Source: JAWPMV01 sp039819665
GTDB lineage: Bacteria > Bacteroidota > Bacteroidia > J057
Direction of reading: 5' to 3'
DNA: 64,000 nt
NCBI GenBank assembly: GCA_039819665.1
Contig: JBCBRM010000003.1
Coordinates: forward strand, 244,895 to 308,894
Shown: in pieces, positions 25,971 to 34,525 of the stretch
How positions within the stretch are numbered: position 1 is the stretch's first letter
How the letters are laid out: every line of letters begins with the position of its first letter
Made by a program: the position numbers and the translations under genes
Notes under the pieces: model-generated
Databases searched by the model: none
The model's input: only the letters and a program-made list of their open reading frames with translations
What the model was told of the DNA's origin: nothing

Positions 25971-28367
25971 TTATTCATATTTCAAGGCCTTTACTGGGTC
26001 AGATACCGCAGCGAGATAAGCTTGATGACTGACCGTGAATAGAGCAATAAGGAGGGCGATCATGGCAGCCAGGATAAAGGGCATCCAGGGCATATCGATT
26101 TGATAAGAAAACCCAGATAACCAATTCCTCGCCAAAAGGAGAGAGGCAGGCCATGCAATGATATTTGCCAACAGTACCAATTTGAGGAAATCACTGGAAA
26201 GCATTTGCATCAATTGTGGGATAGAAGCTCCCAGCACTTTTCGTATCCCAATTTCCTTGGTCCTTTGCTCCGCCGTAAATGCAGCCAAACCATAAAGCCC
26301 CATACAGGAAATGATAATAGCGAGAATAGTCAGGTAAAGGAACATGGTCCCAAAGTTTTTCTGTTGTTCGAAAAGCTCCCCAAAATCTGCATTCAGGAAG
26401 GAATACCGGAAAGGATGCGAAGGCTCAAATTTATTCCAGGCGCTTTCAATATTCGCAATGGTCTCGGACATATTTTCCGGGGCAATCTTCATAGATGCCC
26501 AAAACAGGCGATTACGAGTTGAAAGTACCATGGGCTTGATTTCCATATTGAATCCTTCAATATGAAAATCTTTGACGACGCCTATGATCGGACCGTAATT
26601 ATTTTCTCCGGGAAACCCCAGTCGTTTATTAAGTGGATCAGTAAGTCCATATTTTTCAACCGCTGTCTCATTCAGGATATATCGATTGGTTGAGTCTGAA
26701 TCCAGCCCTTCCTGAAAGGCTTCTCCTTCAACTATCTCCAGCCCTAGCGTTTCGATAAAATTATTATCTACCTCAAGGTTCCAAAGGGGTAAATGGTCTT
26801 CCGTATTCTCCACATTATACATATTCTGGTTAGGACTTTGACCGGGTAAATAGGTAGACCTGGCTACCTTCAGAACATTGGGAATTTTCTCAAATTCAGT
26901 ACGAAAATCCTCAAAATTTTCTGCCATCTTATCCGTCTGGATAGGAGCAACCAGCACCTGATCTCCTTTAAATCCCAAATCCTTATTTTGCATAAAGGAG
27001 ATTTGGAGAAAGATAATGCTCATCCCGATGATCAGAATGATAGAAGCCGCAAATTGAATAACCACCAACGTCTTTCTAAAAAGGGCTCCCTCTTTTGTTT
27101 TACTCATATCTCCTTTCAGAATTTTGATAGGTTGGAAGCCGGAAAGGAAAAGAGCTGGATAGCTACCTGAGAAGAGACCATACAGGACAGTCACCAAAAG
27201 TGCAAATCCCAGGGTTGTCATAAAGCCCCCTCCCAACAATTCCAAATCCGTGTTCATTACCTGGTTGAAACCGGGTAGGAAAAATTCAACCATGATAAAG
27301 GCAATGAAAAGAGCCATAATGCTTTGAATGACTGACTCAATCAGAAATTGTGAAATGAGCATAGTTCTGCTTGCCCCTGATACTTTTCGAATGCCTACTT
27401 CCTTAGCTCTTTTTGAGGACCGGGCAGTGGAAAGATTCATGAAATTGATCCCGGCAATTAAAAGGACAAGAAAAGCAATGGCGATAAAAGCATATACGTA
27501 GGTAGCATCCCCATTTTGTCTGATTTCCCATTCTCTGGCTGAGTGGAGGTGGATACTTTCTATTGAATGCATTTCGTATTCAAAGCTGTTTCCATCGGCC
27601 ATAAAATCTTCTATAGGCATTTGGATAAACTGCTCAACCTCCGGACCCATATAGCCCATAAAGGTTTCAGCAGCTTTAGCGAGAAATTCATCCGGATTAG
27701 TTCCCTCACGCAATAGCACATAGGTATAATTGTTATTGCTGGACCATTGATTTCGAATACCGTTATTGGAAATAAAGAAGTTGAAATGGAAATGCGATTT
27801 TCCTTTAGGCTCCTTTACCACACCTCTGACAATATAATCTGTACGGTCATCATAGCGTATCACTTTTCCCATAGGATTCTCGGACCCAAAGAAATTCTGA
27901 GCAGTTTCTTCCGTAAGCACCATTCCATTGTCTTCTTTTAGTGCTGTTTCTGGATCTCCATGGACAAATTCATAATTGAAAAGGGTGAAGAATAAAGAAT
28001 CTGCCCGCGTACCTTCTTCTACATAGATCTTCTTTTCCTGTTCGTATGCCAGTAATATTTCCTGGTCGATGGGGCGAATACGAGTCGCTGTAATTACTTC
28101 CGGAAATTCTGTTCTAAGGGAATTTGCCATGGGGCTACAGCTTACCGGAGCATCTATATTCATACCCATCATATTGGCCTTTATTCCAAAGCGATAGATC
28201 CTTTCATAATCATTTATATGTTTTTCGTAGCTGGTTTCATCTTTCACATAGAGGAATACTACGATACTAACCATCAATCCCAATGAGAGGCCTATAATAT
28301 TTATAGCGGAGTAGGCTTTATTTTTTAGAAGGGTTCTTAGGGCGACCTTCACATAATTCTTAAACAT
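25971..28367 (-). CDS. FtsX/MacB-type ABC transporter permease B
   Basis: A 798-residue inner-membrane permease of the double-FtsX type common in Bacteroidota. The N-terminal helix follows FKNYVKVALRTLLKNKAYSA (IIGLSLGLMVSIVVFLYV), then a MacB-type periplasmic domain. The first FtsX helix group starts with AIAFLVLLIAGINFMNLSTA. The junction KALRKTLVVIQFAAS-like helix precedes a second periplasmic domain, and the last FtsX group starts near LTILAIIISCMGLYGLAAFT. The C-terminus reads LAAVSDPVKALKYE. It is a close paralogue of the next gene upstream, from which it is separated by 72 bp containing a palindrome. With the ATPase and fusion protein it forms a MacAB-like exporter or stress-sensing complex; the substrate is unknown. 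Confidence 0.92.
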   Translation of the reverse strand: MFKNYVKVALRTLLKNKAYSAINIIGLSLGLMVSIVVFLYVKDETSYEKHINDYERIYRFGIKANMMGMNIDAPVSCSPMANSLRTEFPEVITATRIRPIDQEILLAYEQEKKIYVEEGTRADSLFFTLFNYEFVHGDPETALKEDNGMVLTEETAQNFFGSENPMGKVIRYDDRTDYIVRGVVKEPKGKSHFHFNFFISNNGIRNQWSSNNNYTYVLLREGTNPDEFLAKAAETFMGYMGPEVEQFIQMPIEDFMADGNSFEYEMHSIESIHLHSAREWEIRQNGDATYVYAFIAIAFLVLLIAGINFMNLSTARSSKRAKEVGIRKVSGASRTMLISQFLIESVIQSIMALFIAFIMVEFFLPGFNQVMNTDLELLGGGFMTTLGFALLVTVLYGLFSGSYPALFLSGFQPIKILKGDMSKTKEGALFRKTLVVIQFAASIILIIGMSIIFLQISFMQNKDLGFKGDQVLVAPIQTDKMAENFEDFRTEFEKIPNVLKVARSTYLPGQSPNQNMYNVENTEDHLPLWNLEVDNNFIETLGLEIVEGEAFQEGLDSDSTNRYILNETAVEKYGLTDPLNKRLGFPGENNYGPIIGVVKDFHIEGFNMEIKPMVLSTRNRLFWASMKIAPENMSETIANIESAWNKFEPSHPFRYSFLNADFGELFEQQKNFGTMFLYLTILAIIISCMGLYGLAAFTAEQRTKEIGIRKVLGASIPQLMQMLSSDFLKLVLLANIIAWPASLLLARNWLSGFSYQIDMPWMPFILAAMIALLIALFTVSHQAYLAAVSDPVKALKYE

Positions 28368-28391
28368 GGCGAATTATTTAGGGTGGAAGTA

Positions 28392-28417
28392 CAGGGACAG
28401 ATAAGCATCTGTCCCTG
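28392..28417. repeat. 11-bp palindrome between the two permease genes
   Basis: CAGGGACAGAT and ATCTGTCCCTG are separated by AAGC, 22 bp past the stop of permease A. The core is the same as in the palindrome downstream of permease B. It lies inside the operon, so it may attenuate or protect the mRNA end rather than fully terminate. Confidence 0.7.
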
Positions 28418-28439
28418 ATAAAGAAGTGTGGTGTAATAA

Positions 28440-30842
28440 TTATTCGTATTTCAGGGCTTTGACTGGATCAGAAACCGCAGCCAGATAAGCTTGATGACTT
28501 ACGGTTACCATAGCGATCAGTAAAGCTGCGAGGGCTGCAAGAATAAAGGGCAGCCAGGGCATATCAATTTGGTAGGAAAAGCCGGACAACCAGTTCCGAG
28601 CCAATATAAGAGATGCTGGCCAGGCGATGATGTTTGCTAGCAAAACCAATTTCAGGAAATCACTGGAAAGCATCTGCATGAGTTGAGGAATAGAAGCGCC
28701 CAGGACTTTTCGAATGCCGATTTCCTTGGTTTTTTGCTCTGCCGTAAAAGCTGCCAATCCATACAATCCCATACAGGAAATGATGATGGCCAATATAGTT
28801 AAATAGAGGAACATGGTCCCAAAATTTTCCTGTTGTTCGAAGAGAGAGCCAAAGCTTGCATCCAGAAAAGTGTAGCGAAAAGGATGAGAAGGCTCTACTC
28901 GATTCCATGCTTTTTCTACTGAGGCAATGGTTTCACTCATATTTTCACTTTCCAACTTAAAAGAGGTCCACCAGAGGTTGGATCGTGTTGACAGGATCAT
29001 AGGTTTGATATCCGAGGTAAATCCTTCGATGTGGAAATCCTTTACTATACCTATGACTTTTCCGTACTTTTTCCGACTATTATCAAAATGATCGACGATA
29101 CGTTTTCCGATGGGGTTTTCCAGATTAAAACTCTTAACGGCTGCCTCATTGATGATATAAGTAGTAGTAGAGTCATCTTCCAATTCTTTTCTAAAGGGTT
29201 CCCCTTCTGCCATTTCCAGTCCCAGAGTCTTAAAGAAATCAAAATCTACCTCCATGTTCCACAATGGCAATTGTTCTTTTCTGCCTTCCAGTTCAAACAT
29301 ATTCTGATTAGGGGTGTCTCCTGGAAGGTAAGATGACCTTCCGACTCCCAGGACACCCGGTATTTTTTCAAATTGTCCCTTATAGTCATCAAAGTTATTT
29401 GCCATCTTATCCGTTTGTATCGGTACTACCATTACCTGATCGCCCTTGAATCCCAGATTTTTATTATGCATAAATGAGATTTGGAGGAAAATGACACTCA
29501 TTCCGATGATGAGAATAATAGAAGCAGCAAACTGGACTACGACTAATGCCTTTCTGAAAAAAGCACCTTCTTTCGTTTTGGTCATATCTCCTTTCAGGAT
29601 TTTAATGGGTTGAAATCCTGATAAGAATAGTGCCGGATAACTACCTGAGAATAACCCATAGATCATAGTCACAATCAAAGCGAAGCCCAGAGTAGTCGCA
29701 AAGCTTTCATTGAGCAGCACCAGATCCGTTTTCATCACCTGATTGAAACCTGGTAAAAAGAATTCAACCATAATAAATGCGATGAACAAGGCAATTACAC
29801 TTTGCAGAATAGACTCAATCAGGAACTGGGAAATTAGCATAGCACGACTGGCACCTGAAACCTTTCGAATGCCCACTTCTTTTGCACGCTTGGAGGAACG
29901 AGCTGTGGAGAGATTCATAAAGTTGATGCCGGCAATGAGCAAAACAAGGATAGCAACAGCAATAAATATATATATGTACATGATATCGCTATTTTGCTTT
30001 AGCTCCCAGTCTCGGTGGGAATAGAGATGGATGCTGGCAATGCTGTGCATATCATATTCAAAGCTATTGCCTGCTTCCATGAATTCCTCCATAGTAATCT
30101 GTAGAAATTGCTCAACATTAGGTTTTATATAGCCAGTGAATTTCTCGGACATTTTATCCCTAAAGGCAATCGGATCTGTTTCGGGTCTCAGCTTAACGTA
30201 GGTGTAGAAATTATTGCTGATCCAAACGGGTTGAAGATCATTTTGCGGGATGAAAAAATCGAAGTGGAAATGACTTTTTCCATTAGGTTCTGCCACTACG
30301 CCCTGCACAATGTAATCCTGACGGTCATCGTAGCGAATGATCTTACCCATGGGATTTTCTTCTCCGAAGAATTTTCGTGCTGTCTCTTCGGTAAGGACCA
30401 TGGAGTTGTCATCCTTCAGTGCTTCATGGGGATCACCGTGGACAAAGGTGTAGTTAAAGACCTGGAAAAAAAAGCTGTCAGCCCGTGTCCCATCCTGAAT
30501 GTAAATCTTCTTTTCTTCATGAGCCAGCATGATTTCCTGGCGCATAGAACGGATTCTTGTAGCAGTAATAACTTCCGGAAATTCGGTACGCAAAGAATTG
30601 GCCATCGGATTGCAGGATACCGGAGCATCCATATCCAGGCCCATCAGGCTTGCTTTGATCCCTATGCGGTAGATCTGGTCATAATCCTTGACATGTTTCT
30701 CATAGCTGGTTTCATCTTTCACATACAGAAAAACGATGATACTTACCATGAGTCCCAGAGCTAACCCCAGGATATTAATCGCGGAATATGCTTTATTCTT
30801 GATGAGGTTACGTATCGCAACCTTGAGATAATTTTTAAGCAT
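28440..30842 (-). CDS. FtsX/MacB-type ABC transporter permease A
   Basis: An 800-residue paralogue of permease B with the same architecture: N-terminal helix (ILGLALGLMVSIIVFLYVKD), MacB-like periplasmic domain, first FtsX helix group (AGINFMNLSTARSSKRAKEV), second periplasmic domain, final FtsX group and C-terminus (SDPVKALKYE). Identity to permease B is very high in the membrane and cytoplasmic parts (for example SKRAKEVGIRKVSGASR in both) and lower in the periplasmic domains. This fits a tandem duplication followed by divergence of the substrate- or partner-facing parts. It lies 138 bp downstream of the ATPase gene in the same direction. A heterodimer of A and B is plausible but not shown. 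Confidence 0.92.
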   Translation of the reverse strand: MLKNYLKVAIRNLIKNKAYSAINILGLALGLMVSIIVFLYVKDETSYEKHVKDYDQIYRIGIKASLMGLDMDAPVSCNPMANSLRTEFPEVITATRIRSMRQEIMLAHEEKKIYIQDGTRADSFFFQVFNYTFVHGDPHEALKDDNSMVLTEETARKFFGEENPMGKIIRYDDRQDYIVQGVVAEPNGKSHFHFDFFIPQNDLQPVWISNNFYTYVKLRPETDPIAFRDKMSEKFTGYIKPNVEQFLQITMEEFMEAGNSFEYDMHSIASIHLYSHRDWELKQNSDIMYIYIFIAVAILVLLIAGINFMNLSTARSSKRAKEVGIRKVSGASRAMLISQFLIESILQSVIALFIAFIMVEFFLPGFNQVMKTDLVLLNESFATTLGFALIVTMIYGLFSGSYPALFLSGFQPIKILKGDMTKTKEGAFFRKALVVVQFAASIILIIGMSVIFLQISFMHNKNLGFKGDQVMVVPIQTDKMANNFDDYKGQFEKIPGVLGVGRSSYLPGDTPNQNMFELEGRKEQLPLWNMEVDFDFFKTLGLEMAEGEPFRKELEDDSTTTYIINEAAVKSFNLENPIGKRIVDHFDNSRKKYGKVIGIVKDFHIEGFTSDIKPMILSTRSNLWWTSFKLESENMSETIASVEKAWNRVEPSHPFRYTFLDASFGSLFEQQENFGTMFLYLTILAIIISCMGLYGLAAFTAEQKTKEIGIRKVLGASIPQLMQMLSSDFLKLVLLANIIAWPASLILARNWLSGFSYQIDMPWLPFILAALAALLIAMVTVSHQAYLAAVSDPVKALKYE

Positions 30843-30980
30843 GTTTGACTGTTGGTATTGCTAAATCAAATGTGAGATGTGAGGCCTCATCTAAGGTGTA
30901 AGTTCAAGTGCATATATCAGGTTCAGTAGGGTTTTCCTGTATTCTTAGTTTGAACCTTCGCTTGAAATTTAATTTGCTCT

Positions 30981-31673
30981 TTATATCGCCTTCGCCTTAG
31001 TCGCAGTTCTTTCAGACACAATTTGCCCGTCCAGCAAATTCACGATACGGCTCGAATAGCTTGCGTCATTGGCAGAGTGTGTTACCATGATGATGGTTGT
31101 TCCTGCTTCGTTCAATTCGCATAGTAATTCCATAACTTCATTACCATTGGAGCTATCCAGGTTACCGGTAGGCTCATCCGCTAAGATCACTTCAGGATTG
31201 GTTACCAAAGCTCGGGCTACAGCGACTCTTTGTTGCTGACCACCGGAAAGCTGCTGCGGGAAGTGATTGGAACGATGAGCGATGCCGATTCTTTCCAGGA
31301 TTTCATTTACCTTTTCCTTTCTCTCTTTTGCCGAAATATTGTTGTAGATCAAAGGAAGTTCTACATTTTCAAATACTGTCAGCTCGTCAATGAGGTTGAA
31401 ATTCTGAAAGACAAAGCCGAAATGCTTCTTACGAACTTTAGATCTCTCTCTTTCATTGAGATTTGCCATTTCTTCTCCGAGGAAACTATAGGAGCCTTGT
31501 TCAGGCTTGTCCAGGAGTCCGAGGATGTTGAGCATGGTGGACTTTCCACAACCGGAAGGTCCCATGACCGATACAAATTCTCCTTTCTGGATATCGATGC
31601 TGATCTCATTGAGGGCAGTAGTTTCGATTTCGTCGGTTCTGTAGATTTTGCTCAGGGCTTTTAAAGTAATCAT
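30981..31673 (-). CDS. ABC transporter ATP-binding protein (MacB/LolD type)
   Basis: A 230-residue ATPase that powers the FtsX-type permeases encoded downstream. Walker A is GPSGCGKST at 38-46. The Q-loop is FVFQNFNLIDELTVFENV, the signature is LSGGQQQRVAVARAL from 142, Walker B is VILADEP at 162-168, and the H-loop is IMVTHSAN. Family members work with a periplasmic adaptor to export lipoproteins, peptides or antibiotics, or act as mechanotransmitters without pumping through the membrane. The gene starts 12 bp after the adaptor stop (31686), so it is in an operon with it. Confidence 0.95.
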   Translation of the reverse strand: MITLKALSKIYRTDEIETTALNEISIDIQKGEFVSVMGPSGCGKSTMLNILGLLDKPEQGSYSFLGEEMANLNERERSKVRKKHFGFVFQNFNLIDELTVFENVELPLIYNNISAKERKEKVNEILERIGIAHRSNHFPQQLSGGQQQRVAVARALVTNPEVILADEPTGNLDSSNGNEVMELLCELNEAGTTIIMVTHSANDASYSSRIVNLLDGQIVSERTATKAKAI

Positions 31674-31685
31674 ATCAATCTTGAT

Positions 31686-32942
31686 TTATTGGCTAAGGAT
31701 AATCTTTTCATAATCTTTATAGGCTTCGTAGGAGGAAGTGATGATGGATTCACCTTCTTCAAGTCCTTCAAGTACCTCGTAGTAACTGGGGTTCATGCGT
31801 CCGATACGTATGGTTCTTTTGTAAGCTTCTTTCTTTTCTGGGCCGACTACGTAAACAAATTGACCGCCAGAACTGTGAAAGTAGGCTCCACGAGGAATTT
31901 TAACTGCCATGCTGGCTTCTGACAATTCGAGTCGAACCTGTACCGAAAGACCCGTTCTAATCGCCTCGGGAGCTTTTTCCACAAATATCAGATCGATCTC
32001 AAAGTTTCCGGCAATCACTTCCGGTAAGACTTTCTTGACCTCCAACTCTACCAAATCTCCATCAAAGGAAAAGCGGGCCCTTTGACCAGGCTTGACCTGG
32101 CTGAGGTAAAATTCGTTTACCTGACCTTTAACTTTGTAGCCTTTGAGAACATCTATTTTGGCTATGGTCTGGTTCGGAGAAAAAGATTCTCCGATTACTG
32201 GATCAAAGGAGGATAATCTTCCAGTAACTGGAGCTTTTACCTGAAGGCGTTCCATATTTTCATGAATCACTTCCAGGTTCCTTTCCATGAGTTCCAAAGA
32301 GCGATTGATGCGTCTTAGCTGTACCTCATTGTTTTTTCCCGTTACGTTTACATTATCCTGGAGAAAGTCCTTCTTCTTCACTCGATACTTGTAATCATCC
32401 TGGCTATCGAGGAAATCATTTTCAGGAATTACTCCCCCTTCGAATAAGAGCGTATCTACCTTAAAATCTCGCTCGTCATTTTGGAGTTGGTACTGGATGT
32501 CGATTAAAGATTCTTGTAAGGTCCTCTGATCTTTGTCCAGCGCGAGTTTCAGATTTTGAAGGTTGTTCATTTGCTCCACGATGGCTGTCTCCTGCGTCAT
32601 ATAACCTAGCATTACGGAGGGATTGGCGAGTTTCAGAAGGGGAGTACCGGCCTTCACGACGACACCGTCCTCAATGAAGACCTTTTCTACGGTACCCCCT
32701 TCGGGTGTATTGACCAGGACGGAACTGATCGGTTCCAGCGTTCCGTCAATTAAAATGATGTCTTGAAATTCTGCACGTTCAGCTGTGCGAATAGAGATGC
32801 CGGATGAATCAAGGCTGAGTTTATAAACCTTCTCACTCATGGCTGAGTATCCCCAGGCGGAAAGAGCCAGAACCATAAGGCCTCCCATGAGATAGAAAGT
32901 CTTACGCTGACTCCATTTTTTCTTTTCGATCTTTTTATCCAT
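31686..32942 (-). CDS. Membrane-fusion (HlyD/RND-type periplasmic adaptor) protein
   Basis: A 418-residue adaptor with one N-terminal transmembrane helix (TFYLMGGLMVLALSAWGYSA at about 15-34). A barrel-sandwich/lipoyl half follows (DGTLEPISSVLVNTPEGGTV, and later LQVKAPVTGRLSSFDPVIGE). The long coiled-coil hairpin lies between them (about 115-230). The beta-barrel and membrane-proximal parts follow (GQRARFSFDGDLVELEVKKV; GLEEGESIITSS). It is the first gene of the operon and would link the permeases to the periplasm or an outer-membrane channel; no TolC homologue is in the window. The upstream region is shared with the divergent sigma-54 regulator and contains paired dyads. Confidence 0.9.
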   Translation of the reverse strand: MDKKIEKKKWSQRKTFYLMGGLMVLALSAWGYSAMSEKVYKLSLDSSGISIRTAERAEFQDIILIDGTLEPISSVLVNTPEGGTVEKVFIEDGVVVKAGTPLLKLANPSVMLGYMTQETAIVEQMNNLQNLKLALDKDQRTLQESLIDIQYQLQNDERDFKVDTLLFEGGVIPENDFLDSQDDYKYRVKKKDFLQDNVNVTGKNNEVQLRRINRSLELMERNLEVIHENMERLQVKAPVTGRLSSFDPVIGESFSPNQTIAKIDVLKGYKVKGQVNEFYLSQVKPGQRARFSFDGDLVELEVKKVLPEVIAGNFEIDLIFVEKAPEAIRTGLSVQVRLELSEASMAVKIPRGAYFHSSGGQFVYVVGPEKKEAYKRTIRIGRMNPSYYEVLEGLEEGESIITSSYEAYKDYEKIILSQ

Positions 32943-33070
32943 GTATCAGGTTTGTTTGTCTGCTGGCATGTGCCAACTGCCAAATAGAGATACCAAGGAC
33001 ATACCAAAAGATTTTTTTTCGCTAAACGATTGAAATGCAACCATCTGGCGTTTGTGTCGTCTTTCCTTTG

Positions 33071-33108
33071 TGTCCACTATCGGACAATCGGGTGACCGAT
33101 AGTGGACA
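33071..33108. promoter_or_regulatory. Paired operator/enhancer dyads in the divergent promoter region
   Basis: Two dyads of the form TGTCC-N6-GGACA: 33071-33086 (perfect) and 33093-33108 (first half TGACC). Their centres are 22 bp apart, two helical turns, so they lie on the same DNA face. The whole block is also a 13-bp inverted repeat (TGTCCACTATCGG / CCGATAGTGGACA). The position, 130 bp upstream of the adaptor gene and just before the sigma-54 regulator gene, suggests the regulator's own binding sites. Confidence 0.65.
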
Positions 33109-33144
33109 GAATCACATTTTTTGCGCGCTAGTTAGATACGTCAA

Positions 33145-34515
33145 ATGAAGAAAACTACGGCTACCATTTTAGTCATCGACGATGACGAAGATGTTTTGTT
33201 TTCAGCCGAATTATTGCTGAAACGAAACTACACCCGTATCCTTACGGACACGCATCCGCGTGACCTTAATCAATTGATTTCCAAAGAGAAACCAGACTTG
33301 GTTTTGCTCGATATGAATTATCGGGTAGGCTTCAATGATGGAGAAGAAGGTCTCTATTGGTTGAGTCATATTCAGGATATAAATCCCGAGATTCCCGTTA
33401 TTTTGATGACTGCATACGGTGAGGTTGAGCTTGCCGTTCAGGCTTTGAAAATGGGGGCAAATGACTTCATTTTAAAGCCCTGGAAAAATGAGCAATTGCT
33501 TGAGAAAATTGAGAAGGCTTTGGAACAATCAGGCTCAAAAAATGCTCGGCTGAAGAAAAAAAATAAAAATATTCAGGAGCAGAGTCAGGAAGAATTTCGC
33601 TTTGTGATCGGAGAATCTGATGCCATGAAGGAGGTGATGCAAGTGGTTGAAAAAGTAAGTGCAACTACAGCCAATGTTCTACTCTTGGGTGAGAGCGGAA
33701 CGGGCAAGCAGCATATTGCTCGTAAGATTCACGCCATGTCAGATCGTAAGGATAAAGCCTTTATTCATGTGGACCTGGGTTCCCTTTCTGAAAACCTATT
33801 TGAGAGCGAATTATTTGGTCATCGAAGGGGTGCTTTCACAGATGCAAAAGAAGACAAAAAGGGCCGTTTCGAAATGGCTGCCGGAGGAACTATATTTCTC
33901 GATGAAATCGGCAATTTACCCCTCAATCTTCAAGCGAAGTTGTTGATGGTTTTGCAGGATCGGAAGGTGAGCCGGATAGGTGAGGGGGAAGTCCGAAGAG
34001 TCGATGCTCGATTTATTTTTGCCACCAATGCCCCTCTGGCTCAATGGGTGGAGGAAGGCAAGTTTCGCGAAGACCTGATGTATAGAATCAATACGATTGA
34101 GGTATCTTTACCTCCTTTGCGCGAGCGGAAAGAAGATATACGTGAGTTCATCAAATACTATGTTCGCTTTTATGCCGGTAAATATGATAAGGAAGGGCTA
34201 AAGGTGGAAAGAGGAGCCTGTAAAATGCTAAAAACCCATAATTGGCCCGGAAATATCCGTGAGCTCCAACATGCAATCGAAAGGGCGGTCATTATGTCTG
34301 AGGGGGATGAGATCAAGGTTTCTGATTTTAAACTGAAGAAGACTACAGCCGGAAATAGTAGTTCAGATTTGGAAAACCTAAATATTCAGGATATCGAAAA
34401 GCTCCTAATTGAAAAAGCCCTTTCCAAGCATACTGGAAATATAAGTAAGGCTGCTAAAGATCTTGGCCTGACCCGTGCAGCACTTTACAGACGCATGGAA
34501 AAATACAATCTCTAA
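33145..34515 (+). CDS. Sigma-54-dependent response regulator (NtrC type)
   Basis: A 456-residue three-domain activator. The receiver domain covers about 5-130, with acidic pocket DDDED at 12-16 and phospho-acceptor Asp56 (LVLLDM). The AAA+ domain has Walker A GESGTGK at 182-188, the sigma-54 contact loop as GAFTDA at 229-234 (canonical GAFTGA), Walker B GGTIFLDEIGNLP, and the arginine-finger region FREDLMYRINTIEV. The C-terminal Fis-type HTH is NISKAAKDLGLTRAALYRRM. It is paired with the histidine kinase immediately downstream and divergent from the ABC export operon, its likely target. A sigma-54 -24/-12 element for that operon is not clear: TGGCAC-ATGCC-AGCA on the minus strand at 32975-32961 is one base too short. 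Confidence 0.95.
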   Translation: MKKTTATILVIDDDEDVLFSAELLLKRNYTRILTDTHPRDLNQLISKEKPDLVLLDMNYRVGFNDGEEGLYWLSHIQDINPEIPVILMTAYGEVELAVQALKMGANDFILKPWKNEQLLEKIEKALEQSGSKNARLKKKNKNIQEQSQEEFRFVIGESDAMKEVMQVVEKVSATTANVLLLGESGTGKQHIARKIHAMSDRKDKAFIHVDLGSLSENLFESELFGHRRGAFTDAKEDKKGRFEMAAGGTIFLDEIGNLPLNLQAKLLMVLQDRKVSRIGEGEVRRVDARFIFATNAPLAQWVEEGKFREDLMYRINTIEVSLPPLRERKEDIREFIKYYVRFYAGKYDKEGLKVERGACKMLKTHNWPGNIRELQHAIERAVIMSEGDEIKVSDFKLKKTTAGNSSSDLENLNIQDIEKLLIEKALSKHTGNISKAAKDLGLTRAALYRRMEKYNL

Positions 34516-34525
34516 TTCGCTTTTT

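Noticed and set aside
30108..30764. 218-codon plus-strand ORF inside permease A
   Set aside because: It is antisense to a well-supported paralogous permease, has no recognisable motif, and open antisense frames are common in this gene family.
25971..30842. Duplicated permease genes as an assembly duplication
   Set aside because: The copies differ throughout, especially in periplasmic domains and in their downstream palindromes, so they are true paralogues.
33145..34515. GAFTDA in place of GAFTGA as a sign of a sigma-54-independent activator
   Set aside because: To my knowledge GAFTDA occurs in otherwise normal Bacteroidota activators, and all other AAA+ motifs are intact.
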